A stretch of 64,000 bases of DNA from an uncultured SAR116 cluster alpha proteobacterium (GCA_902625215.1 CACOAO010000005.1:54122-118121), one strand, 5' to 3'; numbered from the stretch's first letter, positions 1-8,894 are shown. Program-made: numbers and translations. The notes: generated by a model from the sequence alone, not told the origin.

Positions 1-470
1 TAACAAATGATGGTCTTATGGTTATGGGGTTTCTTGCTGACGAAAATGGAGTTGTCAACGAAGCTGTGATCGAAAATTTAGTAATACCAACAACAAAGGC
101 AAATGAGGATGGTACAAATTCTATTTTATCTAATATCAGTGTAGATAATTCAGGTAAGATAAAAGCAACATATGGCTTGGATAATGAAGAAATTATAGGC
201 GCATTTGCTCTTTCAACTTTTACAAATGAAAATATGCTTACTCAAATTGGAAATAATAGGTATCGTTTTAACCAAAATGTTGGTGCTCCTGCATTTGGGG
301 TCGGTATGCAAAATAATTTTGGTAAAATTGAAGCAGGCTATTTAGAAAGATCAAACGTTGACATCACATCAGAGATGATTACCATGCTTAAAACGCAGCA
401 AGCTTTCTCGGGTGTTTCTAGACTTCTTCAAACTGAAGTTGATATAACTAACAGATTAATTGATGGTTAA
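1..470 (+). CDS. Flagellar hook/rod family protein, C-terminal part (FlgE-like), 5' end outside window
   Basis: The frame is open from the left edge (first full codon at base 3) to the stop at 468-470, so only the last ~155 residues are visible. The visible start reads TNDGLMVMGFLADENG, the phrase seen in FlgE-type hook proteins before the D2 domain. The end carries YLERSNVDITSEMITMLKTQ, the C-terminal helix of the flagellar rod/hook family (compare LERSNVDITEELVNLITAQR in FlgE at 12070). It is not the main FlgE, which lies at 12070-17184, so it is a second hook- or rod-like protein, perhaps a paralogue. It converges on the unknown minus-strand gene at 483. FlgE-like is my best reading; FlgF/FlgG-like is possible. 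Confidence 0.75.
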   Translation, partial: TNDGLMVMGFLADENGVVNEAVIENLVIPTTKANEDGTNSILSNISVDNSGKIKATYGLDNEEIIGAFALSTFTNENMLTQIGNNRYRFNQNVGAPAFGVGMQNNFGKIEAGYLERSNVDITSEMITMLKTQQAFSGVSRLLQTEVDITNRLIDG

Positions 471-482
471 TAACATAATTTT

Positions 483-863
483 TTATAGCAAAGGAATAAA
501 AAATTTATATTCTAATATGTCTGAAATTAATTCCTTTTCTAGAAACAATATACCATTTTTGTTAATATTTAATTTATCATATATCAATAACTCTAATCTA
601 GCGGGCCGTTCATTTTTTAGTGATAATTGATTTTGTAAAGTATTAAAATAATCATTATTAACCTTTATTGAGCCAGACATTACTGCTCTTTCATACTTTA
701 TAGTTATTTTATTTTGAAAGTTGCTGTTATCATTAACTATCATCAAGTTACATGTGCCTCTAGCAATGTTCAAAAGGCTACAGGATAAATAAATACATTG
801 TATTTGATGTTTACTGTCATAATGCGCATCTACAGTTTTTATGAGCATTTCTAATTTTTGCAT
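483..863 (-). CDS. Hypothetical protein downstream of fliA
   Basis: This 126-residue protein has no domain I recognise. It has no signal peptide or membrane segment and is rich in Asn, Leu and Ile. It starts 8 bases after the fliA stop, with no clear Shine-Dalgarno sequence, so it is probably the last gene of the flhA-flhF-flhG-fliA transcript and translated by re-initiation. The position suggests a flagellar or chemotaxis accessory role, but that is inference from context only. Confidence 0.55.
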   Translation of the reverse strand: MQKLEMLIKTVDAHYDSKHQIQCIYLSCSLLNIARGTCNLMIVNDNSNFQNKITIKYERAVMSGSIKVNNDYFNTLQNQLSLKNERPARLELLIYDKLNINKNGILFLEKELISDILEYKFFIPLL

Positions 864-871
864 TGTGTAAA

Positions 872-1576
872 TTAATTATCTTTTTTTAGTTGTTTTCTAA
901 TTTTTTTAATAGCTGAGGTTTTTATTTGAGAAACTCTTCCAGTAGTAACATCCATTACTTCTGCAATTTCGTAAATATTAAGTTCTTCAACAAAATACAG
1001 TTGTACAATAAGGGCCTCTTTACCCATTAGAGTTTTTAAAGCCTCTTTTAGATTGCTTCTAAGCTCTACCTCATTAACTTGTTCTTCAGGATTCAAGTCT
1101 TTAGTAATAAACCAACTAGAATAATCGTCGTATGAATCTTCTAAACTTTTAACAACACTTGCTTCAAATGCGTGAGACCATTCCAAGTATTTTTCAGAAG
1201 ACATTCCAAGTTCAGCAGCAACTTCATTTTCAAAAGGCTCTCGTCCTAATTTGTTTCTTAACAAATTAATTGCTTTTTCTGAATTTTTTTTGATTGTTAT
1301 GGTTGTTCTATCTAGATTGGAGCTTCTTCTTAAAAAATCTAAAATTTCACCTTTAACTCTTATACTAGCGTATGAAGCGAATGACGCGTTTTTTTGAGGA
1401 ATATAATTTTGTGCAGCAGAAATCAACCCTAGCATTCCAATTTGAATAATATCTTCTATATCGATTATAGAACTAACCCTTGCGTGCAGATGCCAAGAAA
1501 TTTTTTTAACTAAATTTGTATGCTCTTGTATTAGTTGATTTATATTTGGCTTTACGATTTTAGAATAGCTATTCAT
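872..1576 (-). CDS. fliA: Flagellar sigma-28 factor FliA
   Basis: The protein is 234 residues, the usual FliA length. Region 2 includes DIEDIIQIGMLGLISAAQNY and FASYASIRVKGEILDFLRR, which are diagnostic of sigma-28. Region 3 (LGREPFENEVAAELGM) and the region 4 helix-turn-helix (LNIYEIAEVMDVTTGRVSQI) are also present. FliA directs RNA polymerase to late flagellar promoters, and matching sites are visible before flgM, fliD and flagellins 1, 2 and 4 in this window. It is the fourth gene of the flhA-flhF-flhG-fliA operon, a classic polar-flagellum order. Its anti-sigma factor FlgM is encoded at 8895. Confidence 0.96.
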   Translation of the reverse strand: MNSYSKIVKPNINQLIQEHTNLVKKISWHLHARVSSIIDIEDIIQIGMLGLISAAQNYIPQKNASFASYASIRVKGEILDFLRRSSNLDRTTITIKKNSEKAINLLRNKLGREPFENEVAAELGMSSEKYLEWSHAFEASVVKSLEDSYDDYSSWFITKDLNPEEQVNEVELRSNLKEALKTLMGKEALIVQLYFVEELNIYEIAEVMDVTTGRVSQIKTSAIKKIRKQLKKDN

Positions 1577-1600
1577 ATTATTGCTTTCAAAGATTATATT

Positions 1601-2377
1601 TTAGTTATCAAAAAATTTAATTGAACCCGTATTATTACTTTCTATTGACAAAAGTTTTGAAGAAATTTCACTGAAAGCCTTTGTTTCTAAATCGTTGCTT
1701 CTGGACGAAACTAATGCTGTTCTTGAAATAATAGAATTTTTAACTTTTTGTGAATTAGGAATTTGTCCAACATATTTTAAATTTACATCCAAAAATTTAT
1801 GTGTAATTGATTGAAACTTATCAAAGTTTAATTTAGCTTGAAGTGGTGATAAGGCCATATTTATGATTATTCCAAAATTATTTATCTTATAATCTAAAAA
1901 AGAAGTTTTAATAAGAGTGTATGCATCAATAAAACTTGTAGGTTCACCAGTAATTACAACTATTACTTTATCTGCAGAGGCCAAAAAAGTCATAGATGAT
2001 GCTTCAGCTCCAGCTCCTACATCAATTAGCATATATTCAGGTTTTTTTTTGAGATCATTAAAGCTTTTTATTATTTTATGACGCTCAAGATCACTTAAAT
2101 TCAGTAAATTATTTATAGCGTTACCACCTGATACAAATTTTAGATTATTTTTAGTTGTTGTTATTACTTTATCTAATGACGAATTTCCGGTCACAAAGTC
2201 TTCTAGTGAAAACTTTGGATTAATTCCAAGCAGTATGTGTGCATTTGCCATTCCTAAGTCAGCATCTAAAAGTAAAGTTTCTTTATTTTGCATAGCAAGA
2301 CTTAAAGCAACATTAACGGCAATCGTAGTCTTGCCTACTCCTCCTTTCCCAGATGTTATGGCAATTGTGTTGGTCAT
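1601..2377 (-). CDS. flhG: MinD-like ATPase FlhG (FleN), flagellar number regulator
   Basis: This is a 258-residue ParA/MinD-family ATPase. It has the deviant Walker A GKGGVGKTT at residues 10-18, the DADLGMANAHILLG segment typical of FlhG, and IDVGAGAEASSM as switch II. In polar flagellates FlhG limits flagellar number and acts with FlhF and FlrA. The usual N-terminal DQAxxLR helix, which stimulates FlhF GTPase activity, is absent. The protein begins directly at the beta strand, and an in-frame stop 12 bases upstream rules out a longer start. A GGAAG ribosome site precedes the ATG. The C-terminal part is weakly conserved and I cannot clearly see the membrane-targeting helix. Confidence 0.93.
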   Translation of the reverse strand: MTNTIAITSGKGGVGKTTIAVNVALSLAMQNKETLLLDADLGMANAHILLGINPKFSLEDFVTGNSSLDKVITTTKNNLKFVSGGNAINNLLNLSDLERHKIIKSFNDLKKKPEYMLIDVGAGAEASSMTFLASADKVIVVITGEPTSFIDAYTLIKTSFLDYKINNFGIIINMALSPLQAKLNFDKFQSITHKFLDVNLKYVGQIPNSQKVKNSIISRTALVSSRSNDLETKAFSEISSKLLSIESNNTGSIKFFDN

Positions 2378-2399
2378 AATTCTTCCTTAAATTTTAATT

Positions 2400-3593
2400 T
2401 CAATAACTAATATCTTTCATATATTGTGCCAAAACTTCGCTTTTTGCAAAAGCAATAGAACCAATAATTGACCTTGATCCTGACAAAATTCCGATTTTAC
2501 AATTTAATTCGGCAAAAATCGACAACTCTTCAGCACCTATATGTGTTTCATCCAATTTTGTAAGTGCAATGGTTGGATATGTATTTTTATAAAAATTCAT
2601 TGTTGAATTAATCATATTTTTATTTGAACTTGCGGGTATTGCTAATAAATTTGAATATTTTTTATTTAAAGTTATTTTTTCAAGATAGTCTAAATATCCT
2701 GATAGATTTTTGTTTTCTTGTGATACATCAATAATTAATTTCTTTTTATTCTTATTTACATCAATGTAGTTAATTAATTCATTTAATGATGATAGCGAAG
2801 ATATGTTTAAGTTTAGTAATTTCCCAAAATTTAAAAGTTCAGAATGATCTGTTGATTTTGGTCCAAAATTTAAGATTGAAAGTTTATCTTTTTCATTTGC
2901 TGATAGCAAATTATCTAAAATAAACGAAGAAATTTTTGCGCTTAAAGTAGTTTTTCCAGAGCCAGAAGGGCCGTTCAAAAAGAGAATGTCAGAATTTATT
3001 ATTTGATCTTCATATGGAAACACTAATTTTTTTCCCAAGTAATGATAAAAAAATAACTCTGGATTTGTTATGTCTTCTTTGGTAGTACATTTTTCTCTGA
3101 ATTCTGACACAATCTTTTTTGAAAAACCTTTTTTTAATAAATCAATTGTAAATGATCTATCATTATGTTTACTTAATTCGTCAATATCAGAAATAACCAT
3201 ATTTTTTAACAAATTTTCTATTCTATTAGTAAATTTCTCAAAGGTTTTAAAATCAACAAAATTTACATCAAAACTATTATTACTAAAATCTGTAAGTTTT
3301 TTTGAGTCATCATTTTTTATTATATTTTGTTTTTGTATAATATTATTATATTTTCTACTCTGAATATCTTTTTCTAAATTATGATTTGAAAATAACTTAC
3401 TAAAATTATTTTTTTGTTTATTGATTTTTTTTGCGTTGGATGAAGCTATATCCTCAATATTATTAGAACCTAATATTTCGATTTTTCCATTCACTTTTTG
3501 AGTTTTTAATATTACAGCTTCTTTACCAAGGATTCTTGTGATTTCATCCATTGCTGATAAACTATCATCTGCAAGAACTTTATGCTGTGTCAT
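2400..3593 (-). CDS. flhF: Flagellar SRP-like GTPase FlhF (degenerate G motifs)
   Basis: FlhF marks the pole for flagellar assembly. I use the ATG at 3593 because GGAG sits 7 bases upstream. An ATG 12 bases further upstream would place that site inside the gene. The N-terminal B domain (TQHKVLADDSLSAMDEITRI, then GKEAVILKTQKVNGKIEIL) matches FlhF. A long Asn/Lys-rich linker leads to the G domain, with P-loop GPSGSGKTT at 208-216 and TKLDE at 345-349. The switch motif normally reading DTAGR is DVSQEN (289-294), and the DTYRIGA-like motif is also lost. GTP binding therefore looks possible but hydrolysis doubtful. It lies between flhA and flhG, as in other polar flagellates. Confidence 0.9.
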   Translation of the reverse strand: MTQHKVLADDSLSAMDEITRILGKEAVILKTQKVNGKIEILGSNNIEDIASSNAKKINKQKNNFSKLFSNHNLEKDIQSRKYNNIIQKQNIIKNDDSKKLTDFSNNSFDVNFVDFKTFEKFTNRIENLLKNMVISDIDELSKHNDRSFTIDLLKKGFSKKIVSEFREKCTTKEDITNPELFFYHYLGKKLVFPYEDQIINSDILFLNGPSGSGKTTLSAKISSFILDNLLSANEKDKLSILNFGPKSTDHSELLNFGKLLNLNISSLSSLNELINYIDVNKNKKKLIIDVSQENKNLSGYLDYLEKITLNKKYSNLLAIPASSNKNMINSTMNFYKNTYPTIALTKLDETHIGAEELSIFAELNCKIGILSGSRSIIGSIAFAKSEVLAQYMKDISY

Positions 3594-3619
3594 TTTTTTC
3601 TCCATAAGTTTTTAATAAT

Positions 3620-5734
3620 TTAATTTTTTTCTTCTTCTGAACCAATATTGGCGACTACTTCTATTTTTTTGTTATCTGGTAGTTCAGTAAATGAAAGGAC
3701 ATCTAATGAAGGAATATGTTGTCTAAGCATGTGTGACAAATCTCTTCTAATCACAGGTGCAGTAATCATTACCGCCTTTCTGTTTTCACTTTGCATTTTC
3801 TCCATTACCGTATTTATTCCTGATACAATCTTTTGAATTAGGCTAGCCTCAAGTATGAGACCATTTGCTCCTGTTTGTTTGGCAACATTAACTATAAGTT
3901 GCTCTAGATCTGCAGTGAAGGTTATTATTGGAAGAGCGCTATTTAAAGGCGCTATTTGTTGTATTAATAATCCGGAAATTGTTGGTCTTATGGCTTCTGC
4001 TAATTCTATAGGTGTCATATTTTTAACATTTTGACTAGCGAGTACCTCTAATATACGCTTTAGGTCACTTATAGGCATATTTTCACTCAATAAAGTTTTT
4101 AAAATTGTAGTCAAAATATTCAATGGGACTAATTTTGGTACTGTTGATGATACCAATTGAGGCGATGATTTTGCTAGATTATCTAAAAGTAACTGAACAT
4201 CATCTTGACCAAGTAATTCAGCTGCCTGCTTAGAAAGAATTTGATTTAAATGTGTAGCAATGACTGCTTCAGGTTCTACAACCATGTATCCTAAATTCTC
4301 AGCTCTTGCTTGTTGGTGAGGCTCAATCCAAGTTGCATCCATATTAAAGCTAGGATCCTTAACATCTGTTCCTTCAATTTTTGTTTGAGCATTATCCCCT
4401 GGGATAGCTAAAAGTAATTGAGGAAAAATTTTATCCTCAGCTACTATTTCTTGTCCAATTCTTATCCTATAATGATTTGCTTCTAGTGATAGATCGTCTC
4501 TAATTCTTACTTGAGGCACAATAAAGCCTAGCTCTTTTGATACTTGTTTTCTTACACCAGTTATTCGAGCAATCAGCGGTCCATCTTTTTCATCATCTAC
4601 TAATTGTATTAATCCATAACCTAATTGCATTGATATTGACGAATTATCAGCAATATCAGACAGTGAGACAATATTATCCTCTTCATTTTCAGGTTTATGA
4701 ATATCCTTATTATTTTCATAATCACTCTCATCATTTTTATTAAAAGTTTGAGTATTGTTTCTAATTATCCACCAGACAAAGAAAGTTAAAGCAGATCCTA
4801 TTAGAAATAATGTGTTTGGCATACCAGGAATTAAACCTAATAGAAACAATACACATGCGCTAGGTAACCAAGCTTGTTTAACTCCAATTTGAGAACCAAT
4901 CTGCTTAGATAAATCTTGGCTAGTAGAGACTCTAGTAACAATTATTGCAGTTGCTATTGCTAGCAGTAAAGAAGGTATTTGAGCAACTAATCCATCACCT
5001 ACCGACAAAATTATATAATTTTCAGCTGCGACTGAAACAGGTAAATCATGTTGAGCAATACCTATTACAAGCCCACCTATTATATTTATAAGGAGTATTA
5101 AAATACCAGCAATCGCGTCACCTTTTACAAATTTTGACGCACCATCCATAGAGCCATAAAAATCTGCCTCTTTAGCTATATCATCTCTTCTTTGTTTGGC
5201 TTCCTCACTAGTTAAAAGGCCAGCATTTAAGTCGGCATCTATAGCCATTTGTTTTCCTGGCATAGCATCCAATGTAAATCTTGCAGAAACTTCAGAAACT
5301 CTTCCAGCTCCCTTTGTAATAACTACTAAATTTATTATTATTAATATAGCAAATACGAAAATGCCAACAACATAATTACCAGCAATAACAAACTCTCCAA
5401 AAGCTTCAATAACTTTGCCCGCAGCATCAGGTCCAGTATGACCAGCACTTAATACTATTCTGGTAGATGCTACATTTAAACCAAGTCTTAAAATAGTTGC
5501 AAATAAAAGAACCGTAGGAAAACTTGAAAAATCTAAAGGTCTAAAAGTATGAATGGAAACCATTAATATTAACAATGATAGTAAAATATTTGTTGTAAAA
5601 AAAACATCTAATAGTATGGAGGGAAGTGGTATCACCATCATAACCATTAACATTAATATAGCTACAGGTAACCCAAATGGCTTTATTTTATCGGATGTAA
5701 AAAATTGTGCACCAAAAGTATTTGTCAAATTCAT
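3620..5734 (-). CDS. flhA: Flagellar export gate protein FlhA
   Basis: At 704 residues this is full length for FlhA, the large inner-membrane gate of the flagellar type III export apparatus. The N-terminal half has eight hydrophobic helices and the FHIPEP-family signatures RLGLNVASTRIVL, FVIAGNYVVGIFVFAILIII and RFTLDAMPGKQMAIDADLNA. A charged linker (about residues 328-360) leads to the cytoplasmic domain that binds substrates and chaperones. AAGGAG-like SD (AAGGAGCTGTC) precedes the ATG. It heads the flhA-flhF-flhG-fliA operon, about 90 bases downstream of a sigma-54 promoter. flhB and fliPQR are not in the window. Confidence 0.98.
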   Translation of the reverse strand: MNLTNTFGAQFFTSDKIKPFGLPVAILMLMVMMVIPLPSILLDVFFTTNILLSLLILMVSIHTFRPLDFSSFPTVLLFATILRLGLNVASTRIVLSAGHTGPDAAGKVIEAFGEFVIAGNYVVGIFVFAILIIINLVVITKGAGRVSEVSARFTLDAMPGKQMAIDADLNAGLLTSEEAKQRRDDIAKEADFYGSMDGASKFVKGDAIAGILILLINIIGGLVIGIAQHDLPVSVAAENYIILSVGDGLVAQIPSLLLAIATAIIVTRVSTSQDLSKQIGSQIGVKQAWLPSACVLFLLGLIPGMPNTLFLIGSALTFFVWWIIRNNTQTFNKNDESDYENNKDIHKPENEEDNIVSLSDIADNSSISMQLGYGLIQLVDDEKDGPLIARITGVRKQVSKELGFIVPQVRIRDDLSLEANHYRIRIGQEIVAEDKIFPQLLLAIPGDNAQTKIEGTDVKDPSFNMDATWIEPHQQARAENLGYMVVEPEAVIATHLNQILSKQAAELLGQDDVQLLLDNLAKSSPQLVSSTVPKLVPLNILTTILKTLLSENMPISDLKRILEVLASQNVKNMTPIELAEAIRPTISGLLIQQIAPLNSALPIITFTADLEQLIVNVAKQTGANGLILEASLIQKIVSGINTVMEKMQSENRKAVMITAPVIRRDLSHMLRQHIPSLDVLSFTELPDNKKIEVVANIGSEEEKN

Positions 5735-5750
5735 GACAGCTCCTTAATTT

Positions 5751-5798
5751 ACTCAAAATAAATTATATAATAAAAACAATAACTTATTTAATTTGAGT
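5751..5798. repeat. Imperfect inverted repeat in the flhA leader
   Basis: Arms ACTCAAAATAAAT (5751-5763) and ATTTAATTTGAGT (5786-5798) pair at 12 of 13 positions around a 22-base AT-rich loop. The repeat lies between the flhA sigma-54 promoter and the flhA start, so it would be in the flhA mRNA leader. It could be a regulator site or RNA hairpin, but in DNA this AT-rich chance is a real alternative. Confidence 0.3.
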
Positions 5799-5823
5799 TT
5801 TTGTTAAATTCCAAAAGTTAAGA

Positions 5824-5839
5824 AGCAAGAATAATGCCA
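5824..5839 (-). promoter_or_regulatory. Sigma-54 promoter of flhA operon
   Basis: On the minus strand the sequence reads TGGCAT-TATTC-TTGCT, matching the -24/-12 consensus TGGCAC-N5-TTGCA with exact spacing. It lies about 90 bases upstream of flhA and is divergent from the flgP promoter. Confidence 0.75.
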
Positions 5840-5906
5840 AAGTAATAGTACCATTCTAAATATGATTTAATATTTCGTTATTTATAATATTGAGAAAACA
5901 AATTGT

Positions 5907-5922
5907 TGGCATGTATTCTGCA
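5907..5922 (+). promoter_or_regulatory. Sigma-54 promoter of flgP-flgT-flgA operon
   Basis: TGGCAT-GTATT-CTGCA has the exact -24/-12 spacing and lies 35 bases before flgP. A SD (CAGGAG) follows. The promoter is divergent from the flhA one, with ~70 bases between them. Confidence 0.8.
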
Positions 5923-5957
5923 TACAAAAGTAAATTAAATTAATTCAGGAGTATTGC

Positions 5958-6479
5958 ATGTCATTTATAAAATCTAAAAAATTTTTAGTAAGTATTACTG
6001 CTTGTGCAGTTTTTTTAAGTACTGGATGTTTGCAAAATATGGCCAACTCAAACTTTTCACCAATAAACAATTTTAATGAAAATAAAATAAACTCCGATAG
6101 CGATGGTGTAGTAGCTTTAAAAGAGGTTTTTGATAGTTCTGTTGAAAAAATTCCTACTTTGTCAGCTGTAGGTTATGCCGTAGTTTCTAGTCAACCTGGC
6201 AGAACTGATGCTCAAAAAAGATTAATGGCTATTAGATCTGCTAGAATGGCAGCAATGAGAGAATTAGCAGAACAGATTCACGGTATACAAGTAGATTCTA
6301 ACACAACAGTTATAGATCTTATGGTCCAAAATGACACTTTCAGAGCTGTTGTTAAAGGTATAATAAGAGGTGCTAAGACTGTACGAATTAATCCTACGGG
6401 TGTAGATACGTACGAAACAGTTTTAGAAATTGACAAAGATATGATGCTTATGATGTTAAAAAGTGCAAGAAGAACATAG
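5958..6479 (+). CDS. flgP: Outer-membrane lipoprotein FlgP (LPP20 family)
   Basis: The 173-residue protein starts with a lipoprotein signal and lipobox LSTGC, Cys at residue 24. A low-complexity spacer follows, then an LPP20-type domain (AQKRLMAIRSARMAAMRELA, IHGIQVDSNTTV, VVKGIIRGAKTVRI). In Vibrio and Campylobacter, FlgP forms a disk or ring under the outer membrane around the polar flagellar motor. A SD (CAGGAG) precedes the ATG. It is first in an operon with flgT and flgA, the same association as in Vibrio. Confidence 0.88.
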   Translation: MSFIKSKKFLVSITACAVFLSTGCLQNMANSNFSPINNFNENKINSDSDGVVALKEVFDSSVEKIPTLSAVGYAVVSSQPGRTDAQKRLMAIRSARMAAMRELAEQIHGIQVDSNTTVIDLMVQNDTFRAVVKGIIRGAKTVRINPTGVDTYETVLEIDKDMMLMMLKSARRT

Positions 6480-6488
6480 TGTTATATT

Positions 6489-7652
6489 ATGAATAATATT
6501 TTTTCAAAAATTAATAATCAAACTAAAATATTTGCAATTTTTTTAGCAATTTTTATGCTTTTACATACAAGTTTATTTGCAAAGGGAAAAGAAAATTTCA
6601 GACAAGTTGAGGCTACTGGAAGATCAATCATATTACCGGATAATCTTGAAACATCTAGAAAAAGAGCTCTTGAAGACGCATTATATGTTGCTGCTTTAAA
6701 AGGTGGAGCAGATATAAATGGTTTTTCTTCTATAAGCTCAAATACAATAATTAATGATCAATCAGTTGTAAGGGCAACAAATAGCGTCATTGATTTTAAA
6801 ATTTTATCAGAAACTCAAGACAAAGAATTTCTAATTATAAATATAAGCGCTATCGTTGGAGATGAATTATCAAAAATTAATTGTAAAAATAGGCCTTTAA
6901 ATATTACCTTATTAAAAGGAATTTTTCGATTTGATTCAAATGTAGAAACTAAGTTAGGAAGATATTTACCAATTTGGTATAACCAAATATATGAAATTAT
7001 TTCCTCCATTCCGAATATAAATATAACTAATCATAAAGACAAATCAGTTGAACAAATAACTCAATCTAGCATTAATCGTTCATTTAATTATAAAGCTCTA
7101 ATAAATGGTTTACCAAAAATACAGTCAGGTGATTATAGTATAGTTCCAAAATTATTTTTAACTAAAATAAATCAAGAAAATGATTTCTTAAATTATTTGT
7201 TAAAAGTTACTTATGAAATTTATAAAGGACAAAAATTAGAATTAATAAGATCTAGATCATATGATTTGCCTATTAAATATCAATTTAGTAGCAAATTTCA
7301 ATTTATTTTAAATATATCTACTGCCAATATTGATAATATTGATAAAATTGTAAGAGAACATATGAATAATGTTACAAATGATTTTTTAAAAGAGATTACT
7401 TGTATGCCTTTAGAAGGAAAATTATCTGTAAATGATGAAAAACTAATAGTTAATCTAGGACGAAATCAGGGTATAAAACAAAGACAGATAGGTTTAGTTA
7501 AAGGAATTAATATTAAAAACTCGATGTTAAATAACAGTAGCGTTATAGTTCATACAGATAATATTTTTGACAACTATAGTACCTTACTACCTTTAAATAA
7601 TGACGTAAAATTAACGACACTGAATAATTTAATTGTCAAATTTGTGGAGTAA
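6489..7652 (+). CDS. flgT: Flagellar H-ring protein FlgT
   Basis: This 387-residue secreted protein has an N-terminal signal segment (residues ~14-31, ending at LFAKG). A FlgT N-terminal domain follows, with EATGRSIILPDNLETSRKRA and ALKGGADINGFSSISSN. The end has a FlgT_C-like barrel (VNLGRNQGIKQRQIGLVKG). In Vibrio, FlgT builds the H-ring around the LP ring and recruits stator-associated rings. It begins 9 bases after flgP. The middle is Lys/Asn/Ile-rich and diverged, as in other AT-rich genomes. Confidence 0.85.
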   Translation: MNNIFSKINNQTKIFAIFLAIFMLLHTSLFAKGKENFRQVEATGRSIILPDNLETSRKRALEDALYVAALKGGADINGFSSISSNTIINDQSVVRATNSVIDFKILSETQDKEFLIINISAIVGDELSKINCKNRPLNITLLKGIFRFDSNVETKLGRYLPIWYNQIYEIISSIPNINITNHKDKSVEQITQSSINRSFNYKALINGLPKIQSGDYSIVPKLFLTKINQENDFLNYLLKVTYEIYKGQKLELIRSRSYDLPIKYQFSSKFQFILNISTANIDNIDKIVREHMNNVTNDFLKEITCMPLEGKLSVNDEKLIVNLGRNQGIKQRQIGLVKGINIKNSMLNNSSVIVHTDNIFDNYSTLLPLNNDVKLTTLNNLIVKFVE

Positions 7653-7656
7653 TTTA

Positions 7657-8097
7657 ATGAAAAAAAATCTAGTATTTTTCCTTTTCACAGTATTTATTTT
7701 TTCTTTTTCAAAGTTTTCATATTCAGAGCCTTTTGTTGTTTTAGAGTATAGAGGCAATTCAGATCGTAGTAATTCCAATTCTGATAATATTTTTCTACAA
7801 GATCTAAATTATAGCTCACAACATGTAGTTTTAAAAAACGAAACATTGAGTGACATAATGTTAAATTATTATGGTTCAAAATCCTTTAATAATAAGATTT
7901 TAAGTTTAGCAATTGTTTATTTTAACAAAAAAGCCTTTGTGAGAAATAATCCAAATTTTTTATACTCTGGTAAAAAATTATACCTTCCTAGTGTAAATGA
8001 AATTAAAAGTTTGATTATAAATAATGAGAAAACTTTAAAAAATAAAGACGAATATAATTCATCAATTTCATCACAAATTTATTTTTTTGGAGGATAG
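7657..8097 (+). CDS. Secreted LysM-domain protein
   Basis: I use the ATG at 7657 because it has a GGAG site 9 bases upstream and starts a proper signal peptide (KKNLVFFLFTVFIFSFSKF). The 146-residue protein contains a LysM-like region: VVLKNETLSDIMLNYYG, a short insert, then LYSGKKLYLPS. LysM binds peptidoglycan, so this may anchor a flagellar structure or enzyme in the wall. The gene sits between flgT and flgA, with its end 4 bases before flgA, so it is clearly in the operon. I do not recognise a named family. Confidence 0.7.
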   Translation: MKKNLVFFLFTVFIFSFSKFSYSEPFVVLEYRGNSDRSNSNSDNIFLQDLNYSSQHVVLKNETLSDIMLNYYGSKSFNNKILSLAIVYFNKKAFVRNNPNFLYSGKKLYLPSVNEIKSLIINNEKTLKNKDEYNSSISSQIYFFGG

Positions 8098-8100
8098 TTG

Positions 8101-8847
8101 ATGTTAGGTAAAATTCTTAAAAACTTTCTCTTTATTATTTTTATTTGTTTAATTAATAAACAAGTAGTTGCACTTACTGGTGAAGAAATTTCTTTGAAAG
8201 TTTCAAAGTGGTTAATGGAAGAGGGGGTTAGTGGAAGTCCAGTTTTTTCAAAAAATAGTTCTTTCAACGATTGTAACAATAATATTGAAATAACAAAAAT
8301 GTTTAATAATTATAAAACAATTAGAGTCAATTGTTTAGATAAAAACGGTTTTGATCTAATAATGAGGGTGCAGATTGCAAAAAAAGTAGAAATTAAAAAG
8401 AAATTAAAACCTATTAAATTACCTAAAACCCATACTCAGAAGAATAAACTTAAAAAGAAAAACAAAATTTATAAAATTATAAAATTAAAAAAATCACTTG
8501 AAAAAAATGATATTATAGAATTAGGTGATATTGAAACAATGTTGGTAGCAAAAAAATTTCAAACGTCTTTTTTCTCTAGTAAAAAAGAACTAGTTGGAAG
8601 AAAATTAAAACAAAACTTGAAAATGGGACAAATTTTGCATCCTAGACATTTGTTTGAAAGCTTTGATATCAATAATGGAGATATTATTTCAATCATATCA
8701 AATTCTGGGAATGTTTCTGTTACTGTCTCGGGTGAAGCCCAGGATTCAGGGAATTTAGGAGATTTAATAAAAGTAAAAAATCTAAAAAGTGGTAAGATTA
8801 TTAAAGGTTATATTAAAAAAGATAAAAAAATTAAAATTTTTCGCTAA
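8101..8847 (+). CDS. flgA: Flagellar P-ring assembly chaperone FlgA
   Basis: The protein is 249 residues with a signal peptide (LGKILKNFLFIIFICLINKQ). Its C-terminal SAF domain is characteristic of FlgA: KKSLEKNDIIELGDIETMLV, LVGRKLKQNLKMGQILHPRH, and GNVSVTVSGEAQDSGNLGDL followed by VKNLKSGKIIKG. FlgA is a periplasmic chaperone for the P-ring protein FlgI. The ATG at 8101 has GGAGG 7 bases upstream, inside the end of the LysM gene. The middle is strikingly Lys-rich (residues 95-140). Confidence 0.93.
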   Translation: MLGKILKNFLFIIFICLINKQVVALTGEEISLKVSKWLMEEGVSGSPVFSKNSSFNDCNNNIEITKMFNNYKTIRVNCLDKNGFDLIMRVQIAKKVEIKKKLKPIKLPKTHTQKNKLKKKNKIYKIIKLKKSLEKNDIIELGDIETMLVAKKFQTSFFSSKKELVGRKLKQNLKMGQILHPRHLFESFDINNGDIISIISNSGNVSVTVSGEAQDSGNLGDLIKVKNLKSGKIIKGYIKKDKKIKIFR

Positions 8848-8871
8848 AATAATTTAATAAGTTGTCGTTAT
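8845..8871 (+). promoter_or_regulatory. Sigma-28 promoter of flgM
   Basis: TAAAATAA, 11 bases, then GTCGTTAT. The same TAAA...GTCGTNAT pair occurs before fliD and three flagellins. It overlaps the last bases of flgA and lies 24 bases before the flgM ATG, so flgM can be expressed separately as a late gene, as in other bacteria. Confidence 0.7.
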
Positions 8872-8894
8872 TGATACTGTGGAGTTATAGTAAA

